Of a stretch of 7,118 bases of DNA, positions 1 to 6,601 are shown piece by piece; position 1 is the stretch's first letter; the number at the start of each line of letters is the position of its first letter. Origin of the DNA: Vulcanimicrobiota bacterium (GTDB lineage: Bacteria; Vulcanimicrobiota; Vulcanimicrobiia; Vulcanimicrobiales; Vulcanimicrobiaceae). The notes under the pieces are model-generated. The model ran no database searches and was not told the origin of the DNA. It saw only the letters and a program-made list of their open reading frames with translations. Position numbers and translations under genes: made by a program. The stretch spans positions 14,636-21,753 of the forward strand of contig PKWF01000057.1 of NCBI GenBank assembly GCA_003133185.1, written 5' to 3'.

Positions 1-642
1 GGGCAAGTCTGCTCGGCCGGTTCGCGATTGGTAGTCGAGCGATCCCTACACGATCGTTTCGTCGAGCGACTCGTCGAACGCGCACAAAACATTCGCGTCG
101 GCGACGGGTTCGATCCCGAAACGGAGATGGGACCGATCATCTCGCCGCTGCATCGCGAACGAGTTGAGACGTACATCGCAACCGGTATCGAAGAGGGAGC
201 GAAGCTCCTCTGCGGCGGAGAGCGTCTCGGTGGTCCGCTTGCCGCCGGTAACTTCATCGCGCCGACCATCTTCGGCGGGTCGACCCCGAACATGCGCATC
301 GTGAAGGAAGAAATCTTCGGGCCGGTGCTCGTGATACAAACTTTCGAAGACGAAGCGGAAGCCATCGCCATCGCCAACGACACGGTCTACGGTTTGGCGG
401 GAGCAGTTTTCACCGGGGATATCGCCAAGGCACATCGCGTGATTCGCAAGCTCCGCGCCGGAATAACGTGGATCAACACCTATCATCCGACCTACAACGA
501 GGCACCTTGGGGTGGCTACAAACAATCAGGGATCGGACGGGAACTCGGAACCTACGGCTACGACGCTTATACGGAAGTCAAACAGATCAACGTGAACCTC
601 GACGTGGCGCCGTCCGGCTGGTTCGCAGACCGCCAAGTCTAA
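1..642 (+). CDS. Aldehyde dehydrogenase, betaine-aldehyde-dehydrogenase-like, C-terminal fragment
   Basis: Carries the last 213 residues of an NAD(P)+-dependent aldehyde dehydrogenase, a cytoplasmic enzyme oxidising an aldehyde to its acid. The frame is open from base 1, so the gene begins left of the window. The first residues GQVCSAGSR match the ALDH active-site segment, with the nucleophilic Cys at fragment residue 4. Next come the conserved EEIFGPV segment (about residues 104-110), the NDTVYGLAGAVF region and WINTYHPTYNEAPWGGYKQS near the C-terminus, where the GYKQSGIGRE signature lies. The NTYHPTYNEAPWGG form resembles betaine aldehyde dehydrogenases (GbsA/BetB type), which make the osmoprotectant glycine betaine, but substrate cannot be fixed from a C-terminal fragment. 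The Rossmann domain and the general-base Glu lie outside. It ends with TAA and converges on the lipoprotein gene 18 nt away. The family is certain; the betaine assignment is tentative. Confidence 0.93.
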   Translation, partial: GQVCSAGSRLVVERSLHDRFVERLVERAQNIRVGDGFDPETEMGPIISPLHRERVETYIATGIEEGAKLLCGGERLGGPLAAGNFIAPTIFGGSTPNMRIVKEEIFGPVLVIQTFEDEAEAIAIANDTVYGLAGAVFTGDIAKAHRVIRKLRAGITWINTYHPTYNEAPWGGYKQSGIGRELGTYGYDAYTEVKQINVNLDVAPSGWFADRQV

Positions 643-660
643 AGGCGTTGTCGTTGGAGA

Positions 661-1863
661 TTACTTGTCCGACGGTACGTAAGCGGCACCCAAGACGCCG
701 GGGAAAAGGTTGACGTTCGTGACCGCCGACCAGCGATTCTTGGCAACCTTGCCGACGTCGAGCCAGCCAAAGGCGTCCCCCAGTACCGCTTGCTTGTCGC
801 CGCGGTCGAAGCCGCCGGCGATCGGATAGCCGCCGCCGTAGTAATTCGTCGGCGTCGGACCCAGAACGTTGAACGGCGATTCGTGGGACACCCACGGAAG
901 GGCGTACTGCAGCATCGTACGCGACTCTGAATCGACGAGATTGAGCACCTGACCCCTGTTGCTCACGTAGAGGGCGCCGACGCTCGAACTCGCGTACGGT
1001 GCTATGAGATGAGTAATCTTTGGTGAAGCAGTTGTCGGATTGCTGATCTCGTCGAGCATCGCGCCGCACTGGCTATCGATGCAGCCGTAGCCTTCGACGT
1101 AAAGATTCCCTGAAGGATCGACATCGATGTAGTCGCCGTTTGTCATGTCGGGCTCCGCTATGCCCGCCGCCGGTGAGCTGGGAGACGTCGCATTCCACCA
1201 GACCAAAGGATACGTCCAATCGGTGCAGCTAGGATCGCACGTTTCGGAGAAAGGGTTCGCCGCAAAGACGTGCCCGCTCGAGTCGGTTGCTACGTCGTTA
1301 GCGTTGGCATCGAAATAACAACCCTCACCACAGGTGAAGGAATCGGTGAATGTAGCCGATGGTTTTTTCGAACCGGGCGCGTACGCTTGGATCACCCCCG
1401 CATCCGATGGAGAGCTGCCGCACGCCAACCAGAGGTTTTCCGCGTGATCCACCTTGAGGTTGGCCGGTCCCACGCAACCGTTGCTCTGCACGTCGATGGC
1501 GGTGACGGTTTTATTGCCCTTCGCGTTCTCCCCGAATATGTACGTGTATGCTGAGGCAACGATCGCCCACAAACCCACGACTGCGTGGCTGTCAAAGATC
1601 ACGTGCGGTTGAGGACGAGCGTCCATCCTTTCGAAAATTTGGCGCTCCAGGGCAGGTGGGACTTTTCCCGTCATTTCGAGTTGGCGCAGTTTTAAGAAGC
1701 CGATCGGCCCTTGCCGAAAATTTGGAATGCCGGCTCGATCTACCGTCGGCATTTGGCTGGCTGCCGAACTCCCGATCGGGGAACCTTGAAGCGGCGTCGC
1801 ACATCCCGAAAGCAGCCCGGAAGCAATCACCAGCGCGGCACTGGCTCTACGAGAGAAGCGCAC
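661..1863 (-). CDS. Predicted secreted lipoprotein with beta-propeller-like repeats
   Basis: A 400-residue protein I cannot assign to a named family. It starts with GTG and has a lipoprotein signal peptide: basic MRFSRR, a hydrophobic stretch to residue 19, then lipobox LSGC with the lipid-bearing Cys at 21. Residues 22-23 are Ala-Thr, with no Asp retention signal, which in a diderm would suggest the outer membrane. A Ser/Pro-rich linker precedes degenerate repeats of about 50 residues with NHL-like strand pairs: NLKVDHAENLWLACG (135-149), NDVATDSSGHVFAANPF (189-205), YIDVDPSGNLYVEGYG (245-260) and GALYVSNRGQVLNLV (296-310). This suggests a beta-propeller. Besides Cys21 there are eight Cys in close pairs (130/148, 178/182, 209/213, 261/266), consistent with extracytoplasmic disulfides. 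There is no clear Shine-Dalgarno before the GTG and no upstream ATG. It lies 48 nt downstream of selA on the same strand, so it may be read through from that operon, but nothing links it to SelA. Role unknown. Confidence 0.8.
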   Translation of the reverse strand: MRFSRRASAALVIASGLLSGCATPLQGSPIGSSAASQMPTVDRAGIPNFRQGPIGFLKLRQLEMTGKVPPALERQIFERMDARPQPHVIFDSHAVVGLWAIVASAYTYIFGENAKGNKTVTAIDVQSNGCVGPANLKVDHAENLWLACGSSPSDAGVIQAYAPGSKKPSATFTDSFTCGEGCYFDANANDVATDSSGHVFAANPFSETCDPSCTDWTYPLVWWNATSPSSPAAGIAEPDMTNGDYIDVDPSGNLYVEGYGCIDSQCGAMLDEISNPTTASPKITHLIAPYASSSVGALYVSNRGQVLNLVDSESRTMLQYALPWVSHESPFNVLGPTPTNYYGGGYPIAGGFDRGDKQAVLGDAFGWLDVGKVAKNRWSAVTNVNLFPGVLGAAYVPSDK

Positions 1864-1911
1864 GGCAGCTGGCTTTCGCTTTGTGCCCCGGCGGTCCCCC
1901 GGTCTACAGCA

Positions 1912-3252
1912 TCAGCCGGCCAGTCTCAGTAAGCTCGCGATGACGAGGTGATCCTCGTGCGGAGCGATCGCGCGTAGGTCGAGGAGCAGACGGCCGCCCT
2001 CGATACGCGTGACGATAGCCGGTTCTCCCGCCCGCAGCCTAGCCGCTAGTCGTTGCGGCCGCTCCGACGGGACCGCGATTGCGATTGAAGCGATGCTTGC
2101 CTGAGGGAGCGCGCCGCCGCCTATATACGCGACGCTCTCTCCGGCGGAAGCGCCGGGTAGCGCTTCTACATATGCCTTCGCTCGTTCGCTTAGCTCCTCG
2201 AGCGTTGCGGCGAGCTGTCGAAAGAGCGGCAAACGTTCGCGCGCGGCGCGATCGCGGTAGCACCGCAGCGTTGCGCCGAGGGCCGCAATCGTCAGCTTGC
2301 CAACTCGCAGCGCGCGCAAGAGGGGATTATTGCGAAGCCTGGCGATCAGGTTCGCGCGCCCGGCGACGATGCCGGCTTGCGGGCCGCCGAGCAGTTTGTC
2401 CCCCGAGAACGTCACGAGCGCTACGCCGTCGCCGATCGCCTCTTGCACCGTACGCTCGTGAGCCGCTCCGTACTCCGCAAGATCGCAGAGCGCGCCGCCG
2501 CCCAGATCTTCGATAACGGGGACTCCCGCACGCCGCCCAAGCACCGCCAAATCCCGCGCGCTCGGCTCGTGCGTGAAACCCTCGATGCGATAGTTTGATG
2601 CATGCATGCGGAGCAGCAGAGCCGTCCGCGGCGAGAGCGCCCGCTCGAAGTCTTCAATGTAAACGCGGTTGGTCGTTCCAACCTCCACCAGCTTGGCGCC
2701 GCTGCGTTCGAGCACTTCGGGCAGGCGAAATCCGCCGCCGATCTCCACGAGCTGATTGCGAGCCACGATAACCTCACGGCCCTTCGCAAACGTATCGAGC
2801 ACCAGGAGGACGGCAGCGGCGCAGTTGTTGATGACGAGCGCGTCTTCTGCGCCGGTAATAGCGCGCAGCGCCGCCCCGATGACCGCGTAGCGCGAGCCGC
2901 GCTCGCCGGTTTCCAGATCGTATTCGAGATTTGAGTAACGGCCGCCGAGATCGGCAATTGCCGCGACCGCATCGGGACCCAATGGCGCGCGCCCGAGATT
3001 CGTATGAAGGAGGATGCCCGTGGCATTAATCACGGGCAACGGCGACGAGCCCCGGAGATCGTCGAGCCGTTTGCGGACCGCAGCGACGACCGCATCGTAC
3101 GCCTGTCCGTCACCAGAAAGCCGCGCGCGGCCGATTACCTCTTCGGCCGCGCGTCTGATCCGTTCTCGTCCCAGCTCCGCCTCGTATCCCGCGATGCTTT
3201 CATCTTCCAAAATCCGATGCATCGCGGGGATTCGGGTTCCCGATTTGGCCAA
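1912..3252 (-). CDS. selA: L-seryl-tRNA(Sec) selenium transferase (selenocysteine synthase)
   Basis: SelA is a cytoplasmic PLP enzyme that converts seryl-tRNA(Sec) to selenocysteinyl-tRNA(Sec) with selenophosphate, supplying the tRNA for UGA-directed selenocysteine insertion. The 446 residues are close to the usual 450-470. An N-terminal tRNA-binding region (about 1-70, with RIPAMHRIL) is followed by the fold-type-I core: NATGILLHTNLGR (76-88), VGTTNR (191-196), the acidic EDLGGG (248-253) and SGDKLLGGPQAG (283-294), with Lys286 as the predicted PLP Schiff-base lysine. I chose the TTG start at 3252 because AGGGG stands 8 nt upstream and because the conserved RIPAMHRIL begins before the first ATG (3222). 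It follows trxA by 33 nt, so it is probably cotranscribed with gyrA and trxA. The usual partner selB is not adjacent, and selD and tRNA-Sec are not in the window. The gene looks intact, implying a working Sec pathway elsewhere in the genome. Confidence 0.95.
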   Translation of the reverse strand: MAKSGTRIPAMHRILEDESIAGYEAELGRERIRRAAEEVIGRARLSGDGQAYDAVVAAVRKRLDDLRGSSPLPVINATGILLHTNLGRAPLGPDAVAAIADLGGRYSNLEYDLETGERGSRYAVIGAALRAITGAEDALVINNCAAAVLLVLDTFAKGREVIVARNQLVEIGGGFRLPEVLERSGAKLVEVGTTNRVYIEDFERALSPRTALLLRMHASNYRIEGFTHEPSARDLAVLGRRAGVPVIEDLGGGALCDLAEYGAAHERTVQEAIGDGVALVTFSGDKLLGGPQAGIVAGRANLIARLRNNPLLRALRVGKLTIAALGATLRCYRDRAARERLPLFRQLAATLEELSERAKAYVEALPGASAGESVAYIGGGALPQASIASIAIAVPSERPQRLAARLRAGEPAIVTRIEGGRLLLDLRAIAPHEDHLVIASLLRLAG

Positions 3253-3260
3253 ATCAAAAA

Positions 3261-3265
3261 CCCCT
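3261..3265 (-). promoter_or_regulatory. Ribosome binding site of selA
   Basis: The minus strand reads AGGGG, 8 nt before the TTG at 3252. It is the only purine-rich match in the trxA-selA gap. It decides the start: no ATG or GTG lies between the trxA stop and this TTG, and the first in-frame ATG (3222) would remove conserved residues. Confidence 0.65.
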
Positions 3266-3285
3266 GCGCGTACGCGTAACTCTCG

Positions 3286-3612
3286 TCAGGCTACATGCTT
3301 GCCGAGCATCGAGGTAACCGTGCTTTCAGGAACGTAGCCGACGATGCGATCCACCGGCTGACCAGCCTTGAAGAGGATCAAGCACGGGATGCCCGAGACT
3401 TGGTACTGTCCGGCGATGGAGGGATGCTCGTCCGTATTCAGCTTGACGAACTTCGCTTTGCCGGCGTTTGCGGCTGCGACTTTTTCAACGATCGGCCCAA
3501 GCATGCGGCACGGGCCGCACCACGGTGCCCAAAAATCCACGAGAACCGGCTGGCTGCTGTGCAGCACTTCGGTCTCAAAGTTGGTTTGCGTAACCTCTGG
3601 TAATGCGCTCAT
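3286..3612 (-). CDS. trxA: Thioredoxin
   Basis: A 108-residue cytoplasmic thioredoxin, the dithiol reductant for proteins such as ribonucleotide reductase and peroxiredoxins. Its numbering aligns directly with E. coli Trx1: buried Asp26, active site WCGPC (31-35, Cys32 and Cys35), Lys57, cis-Pro76 in SGIP and Gly92. Residue 77 is Cys rather than the usual Thr, putting a third thiol next to the cis-Pro that borders the active site. The frame is open further upstream, but the ATG at 3612 is right: AGGAG precedes it, the extra N-terminal residues would be low-complexity Arg/Ser/Pro sequence inside gyrA, and 108 residues is the family length. It begins 16 nt after the gyrA stop and precedes selA by 33 nt, so it is probably the middle gene of a gyrA-trxA-selA operon. 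The stop codon is TGA. Confidence 0.97.
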   Translation of the reverse strand: MSALPEVTQTNFETEVLHSSQPVLVDFWAPWCGPCRMLGPIVEKVAAANAGKAKFVKLNTDEHPSIAGQYQVSGIPCLILFKAGQPVDRIVGYVPESTVTSMLGKHVA

Positions 3613-3625
3613 GTCTTTCTTAACA

Positions 3626-3630
3626 CTCCT
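3626..3630 (-). promoter_or_regulatory. Ribosome binding site of trxA, overlapping the gyrA stop
   Basis: The minus strand reads TAGGAG, where TAG is the gyrA stop and AGGAG is a strong Shine-Dalgarno core. The gap to the trxA ATG is 13 nt, longer than ideal. Overlap with the stop suggests that trxA initiation is coupled to gyrA termination. Confidence 0.55.
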
Positions 3631-6133
3631 AGAGCTCGGGCTGTTGCGGCTCGCCGGTGATCTCGGTAATCTGCGCGGCCTGTTTTCCAAGGTTGGTGAT
3701 GGCGATGACCTCTTCACCCCCGCCGAGCCGTTGCAGGCGCACGCCCTTCGCATCGCGTCCCGTCTTGCGGATATCGCGAACCTTAAGGCGAATAACCTGG
3801 TTGCCGGACGTGATCATCAGAACCTGGTCGTCGGGCGCGACGAGAATCTGGTCGACGACCTGTCCGATGTCGTCGCGCTGGCGCGCGAACGCCTTCACGC
3901 CCTTGCCGCCGCGCGACGTGTGGCGATACTCTTCGATGGGCGTCCGTTTCCCAAAGGCGAGCGACGTCACGAGCAAGACTTCCCTGCGCTCGTCTTCCAC
4001 GACATCCATCGCGACGATCGTGTCGCCCTCGTCGATGGTCATCGCCTTGACTCCTCGCGCCGGCCGTCCCATCGGCCGCACGTTCTTCTCGTTGAAGTGC
4101 ACGGCCATGCCTCGCGACGACGCCAGGATGATATCGCGGGAGCCGTTGGAAAGGTCGACCGCCAAGAGCTCGTCGTTCGCATCGAGATTGATTGCCAAGA
4201 GACCGTTGCGCCGGACGTTCGCGAACTCTTCGAGCTTCGACTTTTTGATGACGCCGTGCTTGGTGACCATGACGAGATACTGCTCGCCCTCGAACCGGTC
4301 GATCGGAAATGCCGCGGTCACCTCTTCGCCGGGCGGAAGCGTCAACAGATTGACGAGCGCGGTACCGCGAGCTTGGCGTGTCGTGTCGGGGATCTCGTAA
4401 CCCCGTAAGCGATAGACGCGGCCTTTATTGGTAAAGAAGAGGACGTGGTCGTGCGTCTTGGTGATGAAAAAGTTGCGCACGACGTCCTCGCGCTTGAGAT
4501 TCGAGATACCGGTCACGCCACGTCCGCCGCGGCTCTGCGTTCTAAAGGTATCCAAGGTTACGCGCTTGATGTAACCGCCGACCGTATACGTGACGACGAC
4601 GTCGATGTTCGGAGTGATCTGCTCGATCGACATTTCGTCTTCGGCCGGCTCGATGCTGGTGCGCCGCTCGTCCCCAAAGCGTTTCTTTACGTCGAGCGTC
4701 TCGCTCTTGACGATCTGCGCGACGCGGCGCGGGCTAGCCAGGATGTCTTCCAGCTCCGCAATCGCCTTGATCAGCTCGGCGTATTCTTGCTCGATCTTCT
4801 GCCGCTCGAGACCAACGAGCGTCCGCAGTCGCATATCGACGATCGCTTGCGCCTGAAGCTCGTCCAGCTCGAAGCGTGCCGATAACCGCTGCTTGGCCTC
4901 GTCGGTCGTTTGGCTTCCGCGGACGATCTCGATGACCTCATCGATATTGTCGAGCGCGATGCGGTAGCCTTCGAGAAGGTGGGCGCGCTCTTGGGCTTTG
5001 CGAAGGTCGTAGGTCGTCCGCTTGACGATCACGTCCTTGCGGTGGGCGATGAAGTGTTCGAGGAACTGCTTGAGGCTGAGCACCTGCGGCTCGATCGCCA
5101 CCGATCCGTCGGCACGAGGCGCACCCACGGGGACGAGGGCCAGCATGTTGAAGCCGAAGCTCGCCTGTAGCGGCGTGTGTTTGAAGAGCTGATTGAGCAC
5201 GATCTTTGGAGTCGCGTTCTTCGATAACTCGATGACGACGCGCATGCCCTTGCGATTCGACTCGTCGTCCATCCGCGAGATGCCCACGATCCGCTTCTCC
5301 GAATAAGCCTCGGAGACGGCTTCCAGGATGCGGCTCTTATAGACTTGATAAGGAATTTCGGTGATGACGATCTTGTGTTTCCCGCGCTCCTCGACGATCT
5401 CGGCTTTGCCGCGAATCGCAATCGACCCGCGACCGGTCTTGTATGCTTCGCGGATCGCCTCGTGGCCCAGGATCGTTCCTCCGGTTGGGAAATCGGGCCC
5501 TTTGACGATGTCGCAGAGAGCGTCGTCGCTCGTTTGAGGATCGTCGATCAACGCGGCAATCGCGTCGGAAATTTCGTTGAGGTTGTGCGGCGGAATATTA
5601 GTCGCCATACCGACCGCGATTCCGCTGGAGCCGTTGATCAAGAGCTGCGGCAAACGTCCCGGCAAAACGCTCGGCTCGACGCCCTGATTGTCGAAGTTGG
5701 CAACGAACGGGACCGTCTCTTTGTCGATGTCGGCGAGCACGTCGAGCGCCGTCCGAGCCAACCGCGCCTCGGTATAGCGGTAGGCCGCCGGCGGATCGGG
5801 GTCGATCGACCCGAAGTTTCCGTGGCCGTCGACCAGCGGATACCGCAACGTAAAATCTTGCGCCATGCGCACCAGGGCATCGTAAACGGAGCTGTCCCCG
5901 TGAGGATGATAGCTCTTGAGCACGTCGCCGATGACGCCGGCACACTTGCGATGCTGCTTGCTGGGGTCGAGCCCCATCTCGCGCATCGCGTAGAGAATCC
6001 GGCGCTGCACCGGCTTGAGGCCGTCGCGAACGTCGGGGAGGGCTCGTGAGGCAATGACCGACATCGCATACGAGAGATAGCTCTCTCGCATCTCATCTTC
6101 GACATTGACCTGCGTTACGGTATCGTTGTTCAA
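3629..6133 (-). CDS. gyrA: DNA gyrase subunit A
   Basis: The breakage-reunion subunit of DNA gyrase, which with GyrB (not in this window) introduces negative supercoils using ATP. Of 834 residues, about 1-500 form the winged-helix, tower and coiled-coil core and about 505-820 the C-terminal DNA-wrapping beta-pinwheel. [16 protein letters not shown] (35-50) is conserved. The catalytic Tyr120 in [10 protein letters not shown] attacks DNA. The quinolone-resistance region reads GDSSVYD, with Ser81 and Asp85 in the positions of E. coli Ser83 and Asp87, so the common resistance substitutions are absent. The GyrA-box appears as QSRGGRG (533-539), with Ser in place of the usual Arg/Lys at position 2, and a related TSRGGKG occurs at 739-745. 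The box and the neighbouring genes favour GyrA over ParC. The start is TTG; homology to the E. coli N-terminus (VNIEEEL) requires it or a very close start. There is no acidic C-terminal tail. Probable first gene of gyrA-trxA-selA. Confidence 0.97.
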   Translation of the reverse strand: MNNDTVTQVNVEDEMRESYLSYAMSVIASRALPDVRDGLKPVQRRILYAMREMGLDPSKQHRKCAGVIGDVLKSYHPHGDSSVYDALVRMAQDFTLRYPLVDGHGNFGSIDPDPPAAYRYTEARLARTALDVLADIDKETVPFVANFDNQGVEPSVLPGRLPQLLINGSSGIAVGMATNIPPHNLNEISDAIAALIDDPQTSDDALCDIVKGPDFPTGGTILGHEAIREAYKTGRGSIAIRGKAEIVEERGKHKIVITEIPYQVYKSRILEAVSEAYSEKRIVGISRMDDESNRKGMRVVIELSKNATPKIVLNQLFKHTPLQASFGFNMLALVPVGAPRADGSVAIEPQVLSLKQFLEHFIAHRKDVIVKRTTYDLRKAQERAHLLEGYRIALDNIDEVIEIVRGSQTTDEAKQRLSARFELDELQAQAIVDMRLRTLVGLERQKIEQEYAELIKAIAELEDILASPRRVAQIVKSETLDVKKRFGDERRTSIEPAEDEMSIEQITPNIDVVVTYTVGGYIKRVTLDTFRTQSRGGRGVTGISNLKREDVVRNFFITKTHDHVLFFTNKGRVYRLRGYEIPDTTRQARGTALVNLLTLPPGEEVTAAFPIDRFEGEQYLVMVTKHGVIKKSKLEEFANVRRNGLLAINLDANDELLAVDLSNGSRDIILASSRGMAVHFNEKNVRPMGRPARGVKAMTIDEGDTIVAMDVVEDERREVLLVTSLAFGKRTPIEEYRHTSRGGKGVKAFARQRDDIGQVVDQILVAPDDQVLMITSGNQVIRLKVRDIRKTGRDAKGVRLQRLGGGEEVIAITNLGKQAAQITEITGEPQQPEL
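6071..6088. repeat. Perfect 7-bp inverted repeat in the 5' end of gyrA
   Basis: The arms CGAGAGA (6071-6077) and TCTCTCG (6082-6088) flank a 4-nt loop. As RNA it would be a compact hairpin 45-62 nt into the gyrA message. It encodes part of the conserved [10 protein letters not shown] stretch, so codon choice may explain it. It also lies 17 nt upstream of the putative -35 of tsaE, where an operator could sit. Confidence 0.4.
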
Positions 6134-6134
6134 T
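6105..6134 (+). promoter_or_regulatory. Putative sigma70-type promoter of tsaE inside gyrA
   Basis: TTGACC (6105-6110, 5 of 6 to the -35 consensus) and TTCAAT (6129-6134, 4 of 6 to the -10) are 18 nt apart. Transcription would begin near 6141, about 8 nt before the tsaE ATG. That would explain why tsaE has no Shine-Dalgarno: its message would be nearly leaderless. This is pattern matching only. Confidence 0.3.
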
Positions 6135-6150
6135 ACTTACCTGTATTCAT
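6130..6150 (-). CDS. Possible six-codon leader ORF overlapping the gyrA start
   Basis: The minus strand encodes MNTGKY then TGA. Its ATG (6150-6148) has GAAGGG 8 nt upstream, a better ribosome site than gyrA itself has. Its TGA overlaps the gyrA TTG as TTGA, the same arrangement as tsaE-tsaB. Ribosomes that terminate there could restart on gyrA. It could equally be a chance reading frame, or the true gyrA start put out of frame by a sequence error. No homology is expected for so short a peptide. Confidence 0.3.
   Translation of the reverse strand: MNTGKY
6140..6142 (-). promoter_or_regulatory. Weak ribosome binding site of gyrA
   Basis: The minus strand reads CAGGTAAG before the TTG at 6133. 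The AGG core ends 6 nt before the start, a suitable distance but a short match. The weak site together with a TTG codon suggests that initiation may depend on coupling to the upstream six-codon frame. Confidence 0.35.
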
Positions 6151-6155
6151 GAATA
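6144..6155. repeat. 12-bp perfect palindrome over the tsaE start codon
   Basis: TATTCATGAATA is identical to its reverse complement. It contains the tsaE ATG on the plus strand and the ATG of the small leader frame on the minus strand. It lies at the divergent junction, where an operator could act on both genes, but no regulator is recognised. Confidence 0.5.
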
Positions 6156-6601
6156 ATGCCCTTCGACTCGGCTCCGGGCCCGACTTCACTCTAACTCTTC
6201 ACTCCGAAGAGGCGACTTACGCATTTGCCGCGGAGTTTGCGCGACGCCTGCAGCCCGGCGACGTCGTCGCGCTTTCGGGCCCGCTCGGTTCCGGCAAGAC
6301 CACGCTGGTGCGAGCGATCGTGCAGACACTACATGGTTCCGATCAAACCTTCAGCCCAACCTTCACGTTTTGGCACCGCTACGACGGTGATCCACCTATC
6401 GACCACATCGATCTCTTTCGGATCGACGATCCGCGCGAAGTCGTCGAGCTGGGCCTTGAAGAAGCGCTCCACGGCCACTCGGTCGTGCTCGTCGAATGGT
6501 GGCGCAACGCGCCCGATATTCTCCCGCCGCGCCGCTACGAGATAGAAATGGAAGGCGCCGGCGACAATCCTCGCATCGTTTCCCTTCGCGAGCCGTATTG
6601 A
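6149..6601 (+). CDS. tsaE: tRNA threonylcarbamoyladenosine biosynthesis ATPase TsaE
   Basis: TsaE is the small P-loop ATPase that works with TsaB and TsaD in the cytoplasm to form N6-threonylcarbamoyladenosine at position 37 of ANN-decoding tRNAs. Its ATPase activity resets the complex. The 150 residues match the family length. Visible motifs: Walker A GPLGSGKTT (44-52, Lys50 and Thr51), SPTF (69-72, switch region), HIDLFRI (86-92, the family HxDLYR motif with Phe for Tyr), LGLEEAL (101-107) and VLVEW (113-117). The ATG at 6149 is the only reasonable start: no alternative start follows before the conserved region, and the next upstream codons give none. It has no Shine-Dalgarno. It diverges from gyrA with 15 nt between start codons and overlaps tsaB by 4 nt (TTGA), so the two are an operon. 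Confidence 0.95.
   Translation: MNNALRLGSGPDFTLTLHSEEATYAFAAEFARRLQPGDVVALSGPLGSGKTTLVRAIVQTLHGSDQTFSPTFTFWHRYDGDPPIDHIDLFRIDDPREVVELGLEEALHGHSVVLVEWWRNAPDILPPRRYEIEMEGAGDNPRIVSLREPY

Noticed and set aside
643..660. Bidirectional terminator between the convergent ALDH and lipoprotein genes
   Set aside because: The 18 nt show no inverted repeat or T-run; termination must occur inside the opposing gene or not here.
1864..1911. Possible terminator in the GC-rich selA-lipoprotein gap
   Set aside because: Only 4-bp stems (CCGG) are possible and no T-run follows in the direction of transcription.
2597..2612. Overlapping ATGCAT/GCATGC palindromes in selA
   Set aside because: They encode the ordinary SelA residues Arg-Met-His-Ala and are a short dinucleotide-like coincidence in coding sequence.
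3253..3285. Possible terminator between trxA and selA (CGCGTACGCG followed by TTTTT)
   Set aside because: The palindrome can form only about 3 base pairs around a loop, and the T-run lies directly between the selA Shine-Dalgarno and its start.
3613..3753. Upstream extension of the thioredoxin frame by 47 residues
   Set aside because: It lies in gyrA, is Arg/Ser/Pro-rich noise, and the ATG at 3612 with AGGAG gives a standard thioredoxin length.
3368..4408. 346-codon open frame on the plus strand, antisense to gyrA and trxA
   Set aside because: It mirrors conserved gyrA codons, its product is low-complexity Arg/His/Asp-rich with no recognisable domain, and long antisense frames are expected in GC-rich genes.
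5345..6049. 234-codon open frame antisense to the gyrA 5' half
   Set aside because: A shadow frame of gyrA; its sequence follows reverse-complemented gyrA codon bias and shows no known motif or ribosome site.
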